Below, piece by piece: positions 16,835 through 24,638 of a DNA stretch of 64,000 nucleotides. The position numbers were made by a program, and so were the translations under genes. The stretch is from an uncultured Muribaculaceae bacterium (GTDB lineage Bacteria > Bacteroidota > Bacteroidia > Bacteroidales > Muribaculaceae), in the NCBI GenBank assembly GCA_910577355.1, contig CAJTMY010000002.1, forward strand, positions 66,784-130,783, given 5' to 3'. The notes under the pieces were generated by a model, which saw only the letters and a program-made list of their open reading frames with translations, searched no databases and was not told the origin of the DNA. Position 1 is the first letter of the stretch. Every line of letters starts with the position of its first letter.

Positions 16835-16842
16835 CAAAGATA
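16835..16842 (-). promoter_or_regulatory. Promoter -7 box of the antitoxin-toxin pair
   Basis: The minus strand reads TATCTTTG, a good match to TAnnTTTG, 24 bases before the antitoxin ATG. It touches the dnaK terminator, so the upstream promoter element would lie inside that hairpin sequence. Confidence 0.55.
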
Positions 16843-16843
16843 C

Positions 16844-16886
16844 AAAAAAAGTGCGGCACATCGTATTGATGGCCGCACTTTTTTAT
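16844..16886 (-). terminator. Rho-independent terminator after dnaK (copy 2 of the duplicated hairpin)
   Basis: The same 13-base stem as at 15950-15991, with a loop of 14 bases instead of 15, starts 11 bases after the dnaK stop. Long A and T runs on either side make it a strong bidirectional terminator. Confidence 0.9.
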
Positions 16887-16897
16887 CGGCGGGGATG

Positions 16898-18814
16898 TTA
16901 TTTCACTTCCTCGAAGTCGACGTCGCTGATGTGGTCGTCGGGGCCGGGGTTGGAACCTGCTCCGGGGTTGGCACCGGGATTGGCGCCTGCTCCGGCGTTG
17001 GCCTGTGCTTGTGCCTGTGCGTTGAGGATATCTTGCTGTGCCTGGCCGAATACGGTCTCGATTTCCTTGATGGAGGATTCGATGGCTGCGATGTCCTGGT
17101 TTTTGTGGGCTTCCTTGAGCTTGGCCACGGCTGCCTCGATGGCTGCCTTGCGGTCGGCGGGGAGTTTGTCGCCGAGTTCGGCGAGCTGCTTTTCGGTCTG
17201 GAAGATTATTGCGTCGGCTTTGTTGAGTGTGTCGATGCGTTCTTTTTCCTTGGCGTCGGCGGCTGCGTTGGCTGCGGCTTCGTCTTTCATGCGTTTGATC
17301 TCGGCGTCGGTGAGGCCGCTTGATGCTTCGATGCGGATGCTCTGTTCCTTACCGGTGGCTTTATCTTTGGCGGATACGTTGAGGATGCCGTTGGCGTCGA
17401 TCTCGAAGGTGACTTCAATCTGCGGGATGCCGCGGGGTGCGGGTGCGATGCCGTCGAGGTGGAATTTGCCGAGGAGTTTGTCGTCTTTGGCCATGGGGCG
17501 TTCGCCCTGAAGGACGTTGATCTCTACGGAAGGCTGGTTGTCGGCGGCGGTGGAGAATGTCTCGCTCTTGCGGGTAGGTATGGTCGTGTTGGCTTCGATG
17601 AGCTTGGTCATGACGCCGCCGAGGGTCTCGATGCCTACCGACAGGGGCACTACGTCGAGCAGGAGTACGTCTTTGACGTCGCCGGAGAGCACGCCGCCCT
17701 GGATGGCTGCGCCTACGGCTACCACTTCATCGGGGTTGACGCCCTTGGAGGGTGCTTTGCCGAAGAACTTCTCGACGATTGCCTGAATGGCAGGAATACG
17801 TGTGGAACCGCCCACGAGGATCACTTCGTCGATGTCGGATGCCTTGAGGCCTGCGTCGCGGAGCGCGTCTTCGCAGGGCTTGAGGGTGCGGTTGATGAGG
17901 TTGTCGGCGAGCTGCTCGAATTTAGCGCGTGTGAGGGTCTTGACGAGGTGTTTCGGAATACCGTTCACAGGCATGATATACGGTAGGTTGATCTCGGTGG
18001 ATGTGGTGGACGAGAGCTCGATCTTGGCTTTCTCGGCTGCTTCCTTGAGGCGCTGGAGTGCCATAGGATCCTGACGTAGGTCGACGCCTTCTTCCTTGAG
18101 GAATTCGTCGGCGAGCCAGTCGATTATCACGTGGTCGAAGTCATCGCCGCCGAGGTGTGTGTCGCCGTTGGTTGATTTCACTTCGAATACGCCGTCGCCG
18201 AGCTCGAGGATGGAGATATCGAATGTGCCGCCGCCGAGGTCGAATACGGCTATCTTCTGGTCTTTGTTGGTCTTGTCGAGGCCGTATGCGAGTGCGGCCG
18301 CGGTGGGCTCGTTGACGATACGCATCACCTTGAGGCCTGCGATCTCGCCGGCTTCCTTGGTGGCCTGGCGCTGTGAGTCGTTGAAGTATGCGGGCACGGT
18401 GATCACGGCTTCGCTTACGGGCTGGCCGAGGTAGTCTTCGGCGGTCTTCTTCATTTTCTGAAGTATCATCGCGGAGATTTCCTGCGGTGTGTATTCGCGG
18501 CCGTCGATGTCGATGCGGGGAGTGTTGTTGTCGCCGCGTACCACTTTATAGGGTACGCGCTCTATTTCTTTGGCTACCTGATCGTATGTCTCGCCCATGA
18601 AGCGCTTGATCGAGTAGATGGTGCGTTTAGGATTGGTGATGGCCTGACGCTTGGCGGGGTCGCCCACCTTGCGTTCGCCACCTTCGACGAATGCCACTAC
18701 GGAGGGGGTGGTGTTGCGGCCTTCGCTGTTGGGGATTACCTGAGGTTCGTTGCCTTCAAGTACTGCGACGCAGGAGTTGGTGGTTCCTAAGTCGATGCCT
18801 ATGATTTTTCCCAT
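16898..18814 (-). CDS. dnaK: Molecular chaperone DnaK (Hsp70)
   Basis: The 638-residue protein has the full Hsp70 layout. The ATPase domain begins MGKIIGIDLGTTNSCVAVLE and carries the phosphate loop IAVFDLGGGTFDISI and the adenosine motif ILVGGSTRIPAIQ. The linker is DVLLLDVVPLSVGIE. After the substrate domain come a helical lid and a Gly/Ala/Asn/Pro-rich tail ending in DVDFEEVK. It folds proteins in the cytoplasm with DnaJ and GrpE, neither of which is in this window. No CIRCE-like repeat or clear TAnnTTTG box was found in the 138 bases upstream. It ends at a strong terminator, so it is probably monocistronic. Confidence 0.98.
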   Translation of the reverse strand: MGKIIGIDLGTTNSCVAVLEGNEPQVIPNSEGRNTTPSVVAFVEGGERKVGDPAKRQAITNPKRTIYSIKRFMGETYDQVAKEIERVPYKVVRGDNNTPRIDIDGREYTPQEISAMILQKMKKTAEDYLGQPVSEAVITVPAYFNDSQRQATKEAGEIAGLKVMRIVNEPTAAALAYGLDKTNKDQKIAVFDLGGGTFDISILELGDGVFEVKSTNGDTHLGGDDFDHVIIDWLADEFLKEEGVDLRQDPMALQRLKEAAEKAKIELSSTTSTEINLPYIMPVNGIPKHLVKTLTRAKFEQLADNLINRTLKPCEDALRDAGLKASDIDEVILVGGSTRIPAIQAIVEKFFGKAPSKGVNPDEVVAVGAAIQGGVLSGDVKDVLLLDVVPLSVGIETLGGVMTKLIEANTTIPTRKSETFSTAADNQPSVEINVLQGERPMAKDDKLLGKFHLDGIAPAPRGIPQIEVTFEIDANGILNVSAKDKATGKEQSIRIEASSGLTDAEIKRMKDEAAANAAADAKEKERIDTLNKADAIIFQTEKQLAELGDKLPADRKAAIEAAVAKLKEAHKNQDIAAIESSIKEIETVFGQAQQDILNAQAQAQANAGAGANPGANPGAGSNPGPDDHISDVDFEEVK

Positions 18815-18952
18815 GATAGTTGAATTTTATATTTTTGTTTTATGTTTTCTTTACGTTGTTTTGGTAAAGAATAAACAAATCGTGTGCCATAAATGTTTTG
18901 GGCCTGTCATGAGGCTGTTGAGACAGATTTCACTGCCATTTTGGCATTGCAT

Positions 18953-20221
18953 TCAGTGGCCGGTCTGCCAACGGATGACTGTTTCTATGGCATTTCGGCA
19001 TACGGGGCAGAATCCGCAGTCTGTGTTTGTGCGCATGCGGCAGTTGTCCGCTCCCCGCCATATGCCTTTGGCACGGTAGCCTGCTCCCTCAATCAATGAT
19101 GCACGGCCGTCGCGGATCATCTGCGGCCATTTCGAGTCGAAATCCGTCCGGGTGGTGATATTGGGTTCCCATGGCTCTATGCCGGAGGGGTAGGTGGAGT
19201 CCATCAGATCGTCGGCGTAGAAGTATTCGTCGGCCAGTCCGGCGAAACTGTGCCCGAATTCGTGTACGGTGACCCTTGGCATCAGTTCGTTGCGGGCTGC
19301 AGTGATCGTGTATAGGTTGAATATGCCTCCGCCTCCATATATTGCCGTATTGGCTAATATTATTATATGGTGGGTGTTCAGTGGCGCCACCGCATCGTAC
19401 AGGATGTGTACCCGCGGCAATGTGAGGTAGCGCTCCGAGCCGAATGTGCTGAAGTGCGCTCCGAAGGCACTCTGTGGCCATTCGCCGGTCTGTGGCACGG
19501 CCACACCTGTATGGGCTGACGCTGTCTCGACGGCTATGAAGTCGAAGTCTTCGGCCCGTTCGGCAAACGGGCTGTGCTCCAGTATAGCATCAACGGCCTG
19601 GCGGGCGTATTCTTCAAATTGAGGCATCTCGCCGGTGGTGAATCCTTCGGCGACTATTGCCACGCGGATTTTGGCTGAGTCGGGATTTTCGCCGCGGTAG
19701 ATATATCTGTGCGGAGGTGGCGCGATGGTGGTGCGGTCGGCTATCATTATGTCGGTCGGATCGACAGGCAGTGTTGTCGAGCAGAGCGGCCGGCGGTATT
19801 TGTCGCGCAGCGATATGCGCACATATACTGCCCGGCGTGGCATAGGCAGCATGACCGTGCCCTCCATGGCTGCCGGAACGTCGGTCGCGTCGGAAACCAG
19901 CCATTCGTGAAACAAAGTTGAAAAAGGCTGTATATATAATGTGTCGCCGGTGACTGCGTCGGTTATCGTGACGTCGGCATTTCCGGCCAGAGGGGTGCTC
20001 CCGAGATTTATCCGCCGGCCTCCCCAACCGCGATATCTCGACATGCCTTCTATGGCCACTATGGGGCTGGGGCGGTCGCCCTGAGGCGCGCCGGCCAATA
20101 CATAGTCGATGCGCAGTGTCGAGTCGCGGAAATCGCCCGCAAAATCATTACCGGCACGGACTGTCGGTCCGCACAGCAGCAATATGGCGCATATGAGCGC
20201 ACATGATATTATATATCTCAA
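18953..20221 (-). CDS. Secreted M64-family metallopeptidase (IgA-peptidase-like), TTG start
   Basis: The 422-residue protein begins with a signal peptide (RYIISCALICAILLLCGPTVRA), then a beta-rich N-terminal domain. A zinc peptidase domain follows with HEFGHSFAGLADEY at 320-333, the HExxHxxxxxD-type motif of family M64, and a Cys-rich end (NCRMRTNTDCGFCPVC). It is likely exported and cuts proteins outside the cytoplasm. No ATG precedes the signal peptide; the only suitable start is TTG at 20221, which overlaps the stop of the Lrp-like gene (TTGA). IgA cleavage is known for one family member and cannot be assumed here. Confidence 0.85.
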   Translation of the reverse strand: MRYIISCALICAILLLCGPTVRAGNDFAGDFRDSTLRIDYVLAGAPQGDRPSPIVAIEGMSRYRGWGGRRINLGSTPLAGNADVTITDAVTGDTLYIQPFSTLFHEWLVSDATDVPAAMEGTVMLPMPRRAVYVRISLRDKYRRPLCSTTLPVDPTDIMIADRTTIAPPPHRYIYRGENPDSAKIRVAIVAEGFTTGEMPQFEEYARQAVDAILEHSPFAERAEDFDFIAVETASAHTGVAVPQTGEWPQSAFGAHFSTFGSERYLTLPRVHILYDAVAPLNTHHIIILANTAIYGGGGIFNLYTITAARNELMPRVTVHEFGHSFAGLADEYFYADDLMDSTYPSGIEPWEPNITTRTDFDSKWPQMIRDGRASLIEGAGYRAKGIWRGADNCRMRTNTDCGFCPVCRNAIETVIRWQTGH

Positions 20222-20688
20222 TCGCGGTTGTCCTTGATGGCAATGGGACGTTTGAACACCTGTTTGAACGAGATGAAGGTCTCGGTGCGTGCGAGACCGA
20301 GCGCCTGTATCTGGTTCTGCAGTATGTCGAGCAGGTGGTCGTTGTTGCGGGCAAACAGCTTGATGAATATGTCGTATTGGCCTGTGGTGAAGTGGCATTC
20401 CACGATTTCGGGAATTTTCTCGAGCGCGTCGATCACAGACTGGAACTGTGCCGGATCGTTGAGAAATATACCTACATAGGCGCATGTCTCGTAGCCTACA
20501 GCCTCGGGGCTGATGAGGCTCTCGGCCCCGGTGATCACACCTGCGGCATACATGCGCTGTATGCGTTGGTGGATGGCTGCTCCCGACACGCCGCATTCGC
20601 GTGCTATCTCGAGATAGGGTTTCCGGGCATTTCCTGAAAGCATCTTTAGGATCGTGAGATCAAGGGTATCAAATGTCTGACGATGCAT
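20218..20688 (-). CDS. Lrp/AsnC-family transcription regulator
   Basis: The 156-residue protein has an N-terminal winged helix (LDLTILKMLSGNARKPYLEIA, then GVSGAAIHQRIQRM) and a C-terminal RAM/ligand domain (YVGIFLNDPAQ and ECHFTTGQYDIFIKLF). Such proteins form octamers that bind amino acids and control transport and metabolism genes. Its stop overlaps the TTG start of the M64 peptidase, so the two are probably co-expressed. Nothing in the sequence names the effector. Confidence 0.92.
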   Translation of the reverse strand: MHRQTFDTLDLTILKMLSGNARKPYLEIARECGVSGAAIHQRIQRMYAAGVITGAESLISPEAVGYETCAYVGIFLNDPAQFQSVIDALEKIPEIVECHFTTGQYDIFIKLFARNNDHLLDILQNQIQALGLARTETFISFKQVFKRPIAIKDNRD

Positions 20689-20760
20689 GGTTGATATGGG
20701 ATGAATTGATATTTTTATTGTGCTGTTGGATATTTGGTTCTTGCTATGGTTTTCAGGTGC

Positions 20761-21933
20761 CTATTCCCAGGTATATCGTTTGTCGGGTCTGATAAGGCAT
20801 CTTATTGCGGTGTATGTCTTGCGCAGCGGTCGTGTCGCGGCCAGCAACGGCAGTGTGAGCAGCAGCCTGCGGCCGTTCAGCGCCGTCACTGCCGGACGCC
20901 ATATCATGCCGGTGGCGCACCACACCGCCATCACGCCGGCACAGGCGATCCATATGAATATGTTGGCCGGCGACATCACTCCTGCGGCTATGGCCGGCAA
21001 TGGGGCGAGCATGTAGGCCGTGAAGCCTGTTGTACCGGCCACGTGCGGCCGGCGGCTTATGAAGCGTTCGGTGAATCGGCGCCGGGCCATGCGGTGGCGG
21101 TATACGTGCGGAGAGTTGGCGCCGGGTATTTCAACAAAGGCATCGGGCGACAGCTCCATCATGGTGTTGCCCGGCCGTGCTATCTCGCTCACGAATATAT
21201 CGTCATCGCCATCGCGCAGATTGAGATGGCGCGAGAATCCTTTATTGCGGAAGAACACTTCGCGGCGATATGCCATGTTGTGTCCGGTACCGCGCCAAGG
21301 ACGACCTTTTACGGCAGGTGATATCCATGCTGCCGACTCGGCGACGTGGTCGAACGATCTGGCACGTGCACCTGCCGCCCGATCATCGTATGGAGGGGCT
21401 GCTGCGTAGCCAAGTACCACCTCGGTAGGGCTGCCGGGGATGAAGTGGCGGCACATCGTGTGCAGCCATTTGTCGGATTCAATCACGGCGGTGGCTGTGG
21501 TAAGCACCACCACCGGCATCCTGGTGGCTTTTATACCGAGGGTAACTGCCAGTTTTTTGCGGCTGAGATTGCGTGCGCCGTCGGGTGTCGATGTGAGGTA
21601 GAGATTGCTGTGGGTCATCTGCAGGGTACTTACCATTTCGCGTACAGCCGGTGAATCTCCTTCGTTCACCACCACTATCTCGAATTCTGCCGGATAGGCC
21701 TGTCTCAGTATCTGAGGCAGCAGTGCGGCGAGATCGCCTGCATCGTCGTTTGAATACACGATCACGGCCGCATTCTCGCAGCCGTCGGATATCTCGTATT
21801 CTGCCGAGCGGCGTGCGGCACGCTTCACTGCCAGCACTCGTGATACGAATACGCCGAGAGCCAGAAGTACCAGCACCAATGCACTCTGCAGCAATGTCCA
21901 TTGCAGCTGTGTTATTTCAAAAGAGAAATACAT
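20761..21933 (-). CDS. Membrane-bound family 2 glycosyltransferase
   Basis: The 390-residue protein has an N-terminal membrane helix (about 12-34) and then a GT-A domain. Its nucleotide fold reads AAVIVYSNDDAGDLAALLPQ, with EIVVVNEGDS and, later, LRDGDDDIFVSEIA, which holds the acidic metal and base residues. Two C-terminal membrane helices lie near 305-345. It resembles processive or lipid glycosyltransferases that stay in the inner membrane, such as those making glycolipids. It stands alone with a promoter at 22047-22078 and a structured leader. No partner genes point to a product. Confidence 0.8.
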   Translation of the reverse strand: MYFSFEITQLQWTLLQSALVLVLLALGVFVSRVLAVKRAARRSAEYEISDGCENAAVIVYSNDDAGDLAALLPQILRQAYPAEFEIVVVNEGDSPAVREMVSTLQMTHSNLYLTSTPDGARNLSRKKLAVTLGIKATRMPVVVLTTATAVIESDKWLHTMCRHFIPGSPTEVVLGYAAAPPYDDRAAGARARSFDHVAESAAWISPAVKGRPWRGTGHNMAYRREVFFRNKGFSRHLNLRDGDDDIFVSEIARPGNTMMELSPDAFVEIPGANSPHVYRHRMARRRFTERFISRRPHVAGTTGFTAYMLAPLPAIAAGVMSPANIFIWIACAGVMAVWCATGMIWRPAVTALNGRRLLLTLPLLAATRPLRKTYTAIRCLIRPDKRYTWE

Positions 21934-21970
21934 TTATTAATGTAGGTTATTTTCTTGCACAGGTCTAACC

Positions 21971-22030
21971 GTATGTCGGCTGCGTGAGTCCAGAACATAC
22001 AGCCGCTTGTGTGGGATATTTCCGCACAAG
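21971..22030 (-). promoter_or_regulatory. Structured leader of the membrane GT2 gene
   Basis: The minus-strand RNA would form a 9-base stem (arms 22022-22030 and 22006-22014, one G-U). It is followed by two competing pairings: CGGCTG (22005-22000) with CAGCCG (21982-21977), and TATGT (21999-21995) with ACATA (21976-21972). The last two cross each other, so they are alternatives or a pseudoknot. Confidence 0.4.
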
Positions 22031-22046
22031 TGATACCAATTTTCTG

Positions 22047-22078
22047 CAAAAATACATTTTTTTCAGCAGTTGAACAAA
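22047..22078 (-). promoter_or_regulatory. Promoter of the membrane GT2 gene
   Basis: The minus strand shows TTTG at 22078-22075 and TATTTTTG at 22054-22047, 20 bases apart, matching the Bacteroidetes -33/-7 layout. The leader before the ATG at 21933 would be about 105 bases. Confidence 0.6.
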
Positions 22079-22149
22079 AAAATATTTGGCTGCCGGTGCG
22101 CGATAATAAAATTTTTCATATAAAATCTTACCATTGTCGATATTTTTAC

Positions 22150-22180
22150 TTTGCCGAATAAAAAAATATATATACCTTTG
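22150..22180 (+). promoter_or_regulatory. Promoter of the ABC transporter operon
   Basis: TTTG at 22150-22153 and TACCTTTG at 22173-22180 are separated by 19 bases, a near-ideal Bacteroidetes promoter. Right after it the leader holds a nested structure: an 8-base outer pair (22180-22187 with 22216-22223) around a 6-base hairpin (22188-22193 with 22202-22207). Confidence 0.75.
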
Positions 22181-22248
22181 CGGTGTGTTAGTGATGTACA
22201 ACACTAATCGTCCATCACACCGCATCCGTTCATCACCACTTATTTAGT

Positions 22249-22314
22249 ATGCAAACAATGAAAACATTCCTCCTCGCTCTTCTCATGGTTCTTCTCTGCG
22301 TCATCGCGTTATAA
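22249..22314 (+). CDS. Putative 21-residue hydrophobic peptide ahead of the ABC operon
   Basis: An ATG 69 bases after the promoter opens a 21-codon frame ending in TAA. Its product starts MQTMKTFLLALLMVLLC: two polar residues, a lysine, then one membrane-spanning stretch. It could be a small membrane protein partnering the transporter or a leader peptide. It ends 21 bases before the ATPase gene. No homologue is recognised, and the evidence is position plus composition. Confidence 0.4.
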   Translation: MQTMKTFLLALLMVLLCVIAL

Positions 22315-22335
22315 ACCGTCATTACAGCCCAAGCT

Positions 22336-23181
22336 ATGTATCATCTCGATAATCTGTCGTATGAATATTCACGTGGCCGGAGTGCCGTGGCCGGCGTTAC
22401 AGCCGATATAGGGCCGGGCCTGCATCTGCTTGTCGGAGAGAACGGCGCCGGCAAGACTACCTTGCTGCGACTGCTGAGCAGTCTGTGTTTTCCTACGTCT
22501 GGCTCATGCACGTACGACGGTGCCGACGTGTCATTGCGCCGCCCCGACTCTTTGAGCCGGATATTCTTCATGGGCGATGACCTCGAGTGTCCGTTTTCGT
22601 CCATCGCACAGATGGCGCGTTGCCACGGCCAGTTCTATACCGACTTCAATCATGAACTGATGTATGCCAATCTGGCCGATTTCGGCCTTACAGGCAAGGA
22701 AAAGATACACACCCTGTCGTTCGGTATGCGCCGCAAGGCCTATATATCCTATGCGTTGGCGCTGCGCACACCGGTGCTGCTGCTTGACGAGCCGACCAAC
22801 GGTATGGACATAAACTCCAAGAAGATATTGCGCCAGGTGCTGACACGGTCTGTGACCGATGACGCGACTGTGATAATATCCACACACAATGTCCACGATC
22901 TCGACTCGCTGTTCGAGAATGTGATGATCATGCACGGCGGCCGTCTGCGTCTGTGCATGCCTGTGTGGCGTATACTCGAGCGGGTGGCATTCGTGTCGTC
23001 GGCAGCTCCGGTGTCCGGAGCGCTCTATCAGGAACCCGACCGCGGCAGTTTCAAGGCAATAATTCCCAATAGCGCCGGCCTTGATACGGATATCGACTAC
23101 AGGCTGCTGTATTCGGCGGCAATGTCCCCGACCGGCCACATCATGCTCGATTACATAAATACTCAGATATCACAGCAATGA
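22336..23181 (+). CDS. ABC transporter ATP-binding protein
   Basis: The 281-residue protein has Walker A GENGAGKTT near residue 34, a non-canonical signature LSFGMRRKAYISYAL, Walker B VLLLDEPTNGMD and the switch histidine in IISTHNVHD. The first 200 residues are the nucleotide-binding domain and the last 80 a poorly conserved tail. It belongs to the drug/bacitracin-exporter or YtrB-like group. It overlaps the permease gene by four bases, and a YtrA-type repressor gene follows, as in Ytr-type operons. The cargo is unknown; envelope-stress or peptide export is the usual guess. Confidence 0.9.
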   Translation: MYHLDNLSYEYSRGRSAVAGVTADIGPGLHLLVGENGAGKTTLLRLLSSLCFPTSGSCTYDGADVSLRRPDSLSRIFFMGDDLECPFSSIAQMARCHGQFYTDFNHELMYANLADFGLTGKEKIHTLSFGMRRKAYISYALALRTPVLLLDEPTNGMDINSKKILRQVLTRSVTDDATVIISTHNVHDLDSLFENVMIMHGGRLRLCMPVWRILERVAFVSSAAPVSGALYQEPDRGSFKAIIPNSAGLDTDIDYRLLYSAAMSPTGHIMLDYINTQISQQ

Positions 23182-23957
23182 CCGATAAATTCTCCCTGCA
23201 CCGTCTCGACCTCATATGGTCGTATTACTCGCCGGCCATAATGCGGCAATGGATATGGACGATAGTCGCCATATCGATAATGTTCGGGCTGGCTCTGCTT
23301 GCCCGGACAATAGAGAGCACGGGACTTTTCTCAATGGTCAATACATTGCTTCTATTTCCGGTTTATCTCGGGCCGCTCGTGTTTACTGTGTATGACGACC
23401 GGTCGATGCAGATACAGCTTCCGGCTACAGCCGCCGAGAAGGCAACATTCTATGTGCTCCACTCGCTCGTTATTGTGCCTTTGGCCGTGTTGGCATTGTG
23501 GATATCGCTCAACTCTCTGAGCGGCGCCATATTCGGCGACGGGATATATAATTATTTTATGGACACTATGCTCGAGGATTTCACAGAGCGGGGGATCGAG
23601 GTACTCAGTCCGGTATTTATCATACAGCGTCTGTTTATGGAGCTTATGCCTGTGGCCGTGGTTCTCCTCACGGTGCTTGCTGCCCGCAGACACCGGGTCA
23701 TAAAAGGTATCGGCGCTGCCATCGGCACGTTGCTCGCCTATGGTGTCATCTCGGGGCTGACCGGTTTCTTTGTGGCATTTACCGAGGCAAATCATCTCGA
23801 GACTCTCGGCAAGATGGATTTCAGCGGCGAGGAGGCCACGCAGTTTGTGACGGATATAATGAGCCGTCTCCTCAATATCCTTACGTGCGTGACCGTTGTT
23901 GGTCTCGCTGTCACCATCGTGCTGATATATCGTCAAGTAAGACGCATGCAAGCCTGA
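23178..23957 (+). CDS. ABC transporter permease
   Basis: The 259-residue protein has six hydrophobic segments, starting near residues 22-42 (WIWTIVAISIMFGLALLA) and ending at 230-252 with a short basic tail. It is the membrane half of the transporter whose ATPase gene overlaps its start. There is no large extracellular domain. It is not closely like any permease I can name. The regulator gene follows after five bases. Confidence 0.8.
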   Translation: MTDKFSLHRLDLIWSYYSPAIMRQWIWTIVAISIMFGLALLARTIESTGLFSMVNTLLLFPVYLGPLVFTVYDDRSMQIQLPATAAEKATFYVLHSLVIVPLAVLALWISLNSLSGAIFGDGIYNYFMDTMLEDFTERGIEVLSPVFIIQRLFMELMPVAVVLLTVLAARRHRVIKGIGAAIGTLLAYGVISGLTGFFVAFTEANHLETLGKMDFSGEEATQFVTDIMSRLLNILTCVTVVGLAVTIVLIYRQVRRMQA

Positions 23958-23962
23958 AGCCT

Positions 23963-24319
23963 ATGGATTTTCACGCAGACAAGCCCATATATCAGCAGAT
24001 AATCGACCATGCATTCGCCAACATCCTGTCCGGTCAGTGGCAGGGTGGCGAGCGGGTGCCGTCGGTGCGCGATCTCGCCGCCATGATGAGTGTCAATTCG
24101 CACACCGCACTCAAGGCATACGACTACCTGCAGTCGCATGGTATAATAAATATGCGTCGAGGCATGGGATACTATCTTGCCGACGATGCCCGCGCGAGAG
24201 TGGAGGCGGAGCGCCGGCAACAATTTCTCACAGTGTCGGCTCCCGCGTTTTTCGAGCAGATGCGTCTGCTCGGTCTCACAGTGGATGATCTCATGCCTAT
24301 AATCTGTAAGGATGATTGA
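23963..24319 (+). CDS. GntR-family regulator, YtrA type
   Basis: The ATG at 23963 gives 118 residues. The winged helix occupies the first 75: DKPIYQQIIDHAFANILSGQ, then RVPSVRDLAAMMSVNSHTAL and the wing MRRGMGYYLA. A short helical tail replaces the large effector domain, as in YtrA-type GntR proteins. Such proteins usually repress their own ABC operon, so the promoter at 22150-22180 is the likely target. The longer upstream frame lies within the permease gene and was not used. Confidence 0.88.
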   Translation: MDFHADKPIYQQIIDHAFANILSGQWQGGERVPSVRDLAAMMSVNSHTALKAYDYLQSHGIINMRRGMGYYLADDARARVEAERRQQFLTVSAPAFFEQMRLLGLTVDDLMPIICKDD

Positions 24320-24334
24320 AGGCATATATAATGC

Positions 24335-24369
24335 GACAGCCTCCACTCGTTGAAGAAGTGGGGGCTGTC
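24335..24369 (+). terminator. Terminator of the ABC/GntR operon
   Basis: Arms 24335-24347 and 24357-24369 form a 13-base stem with one G-U pair and a 9-base loop, 15 bases after the GntR stop. A T-rich stretch follows. Confidence 0.7.
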
Positions 24370-24386
24370 GTTGTGTTTATCTATAT

Positions 24387-24563
24387 TTATTTGCGGCTGC
24401 GCTCGATTTCGTGCACGTGGCGGCGGATTTTCGACAGTTCGTTTACCGCACATACGGCTGCTGCGAGAGTCGCAGCCTGTAAGGCTGTCCTTACGATGAA
24501 TTTCAACAGTTTGTGGCGACGGTGCGCCTCATGGTCATGCTGACGGTGGAGTTCGATGTCCAT
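24387..24563 (-). CDS. Small membrane protein of unknown function
   Basis: A 58-codon frame from the ATG at 24563 encodes MDIELHRQHDHEAHRRHKLL, rich in His and Arg. A single hydrophobic segment (ALQAATLAAAVCAVNEL) and a basic tail follow. It stands alone between the convergent ABC operon terminator and nagB. The combination of a His-rich cytoplasmic end, one membrane helix and a basic end looks protein-like. No family is recognised and no promoter box was found. Confidence 0.45.
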   Translation of the reverse strand: MDIELHRQHDHEAHRRHKLLKFIVRTALQAATLAAAVCAVNELSKIRRHVHEIERSRK

Positions 24564-24638
24564 AATCGGGAGATTTTTTTGGGTTGTGTTATGTTGATTG
24601 TATCCTAATAACACCCGTATGCCCCCGATTGTTGCGGA

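Noticed and set aside
16844..16886. Duplicated hairpins as a CRISPR array or attachment site
   Set aside because: Only two copies nearly 900 bases apart, each an inverted repeat with A/T runs, which is terminator structure; no integrase gene is present.
18815..18952. CIRCE element or heat-shock promoter upstream of dnaK
   Set aside because: No TTAGCACTC-type inverted repeat and no clear promoter box was found.
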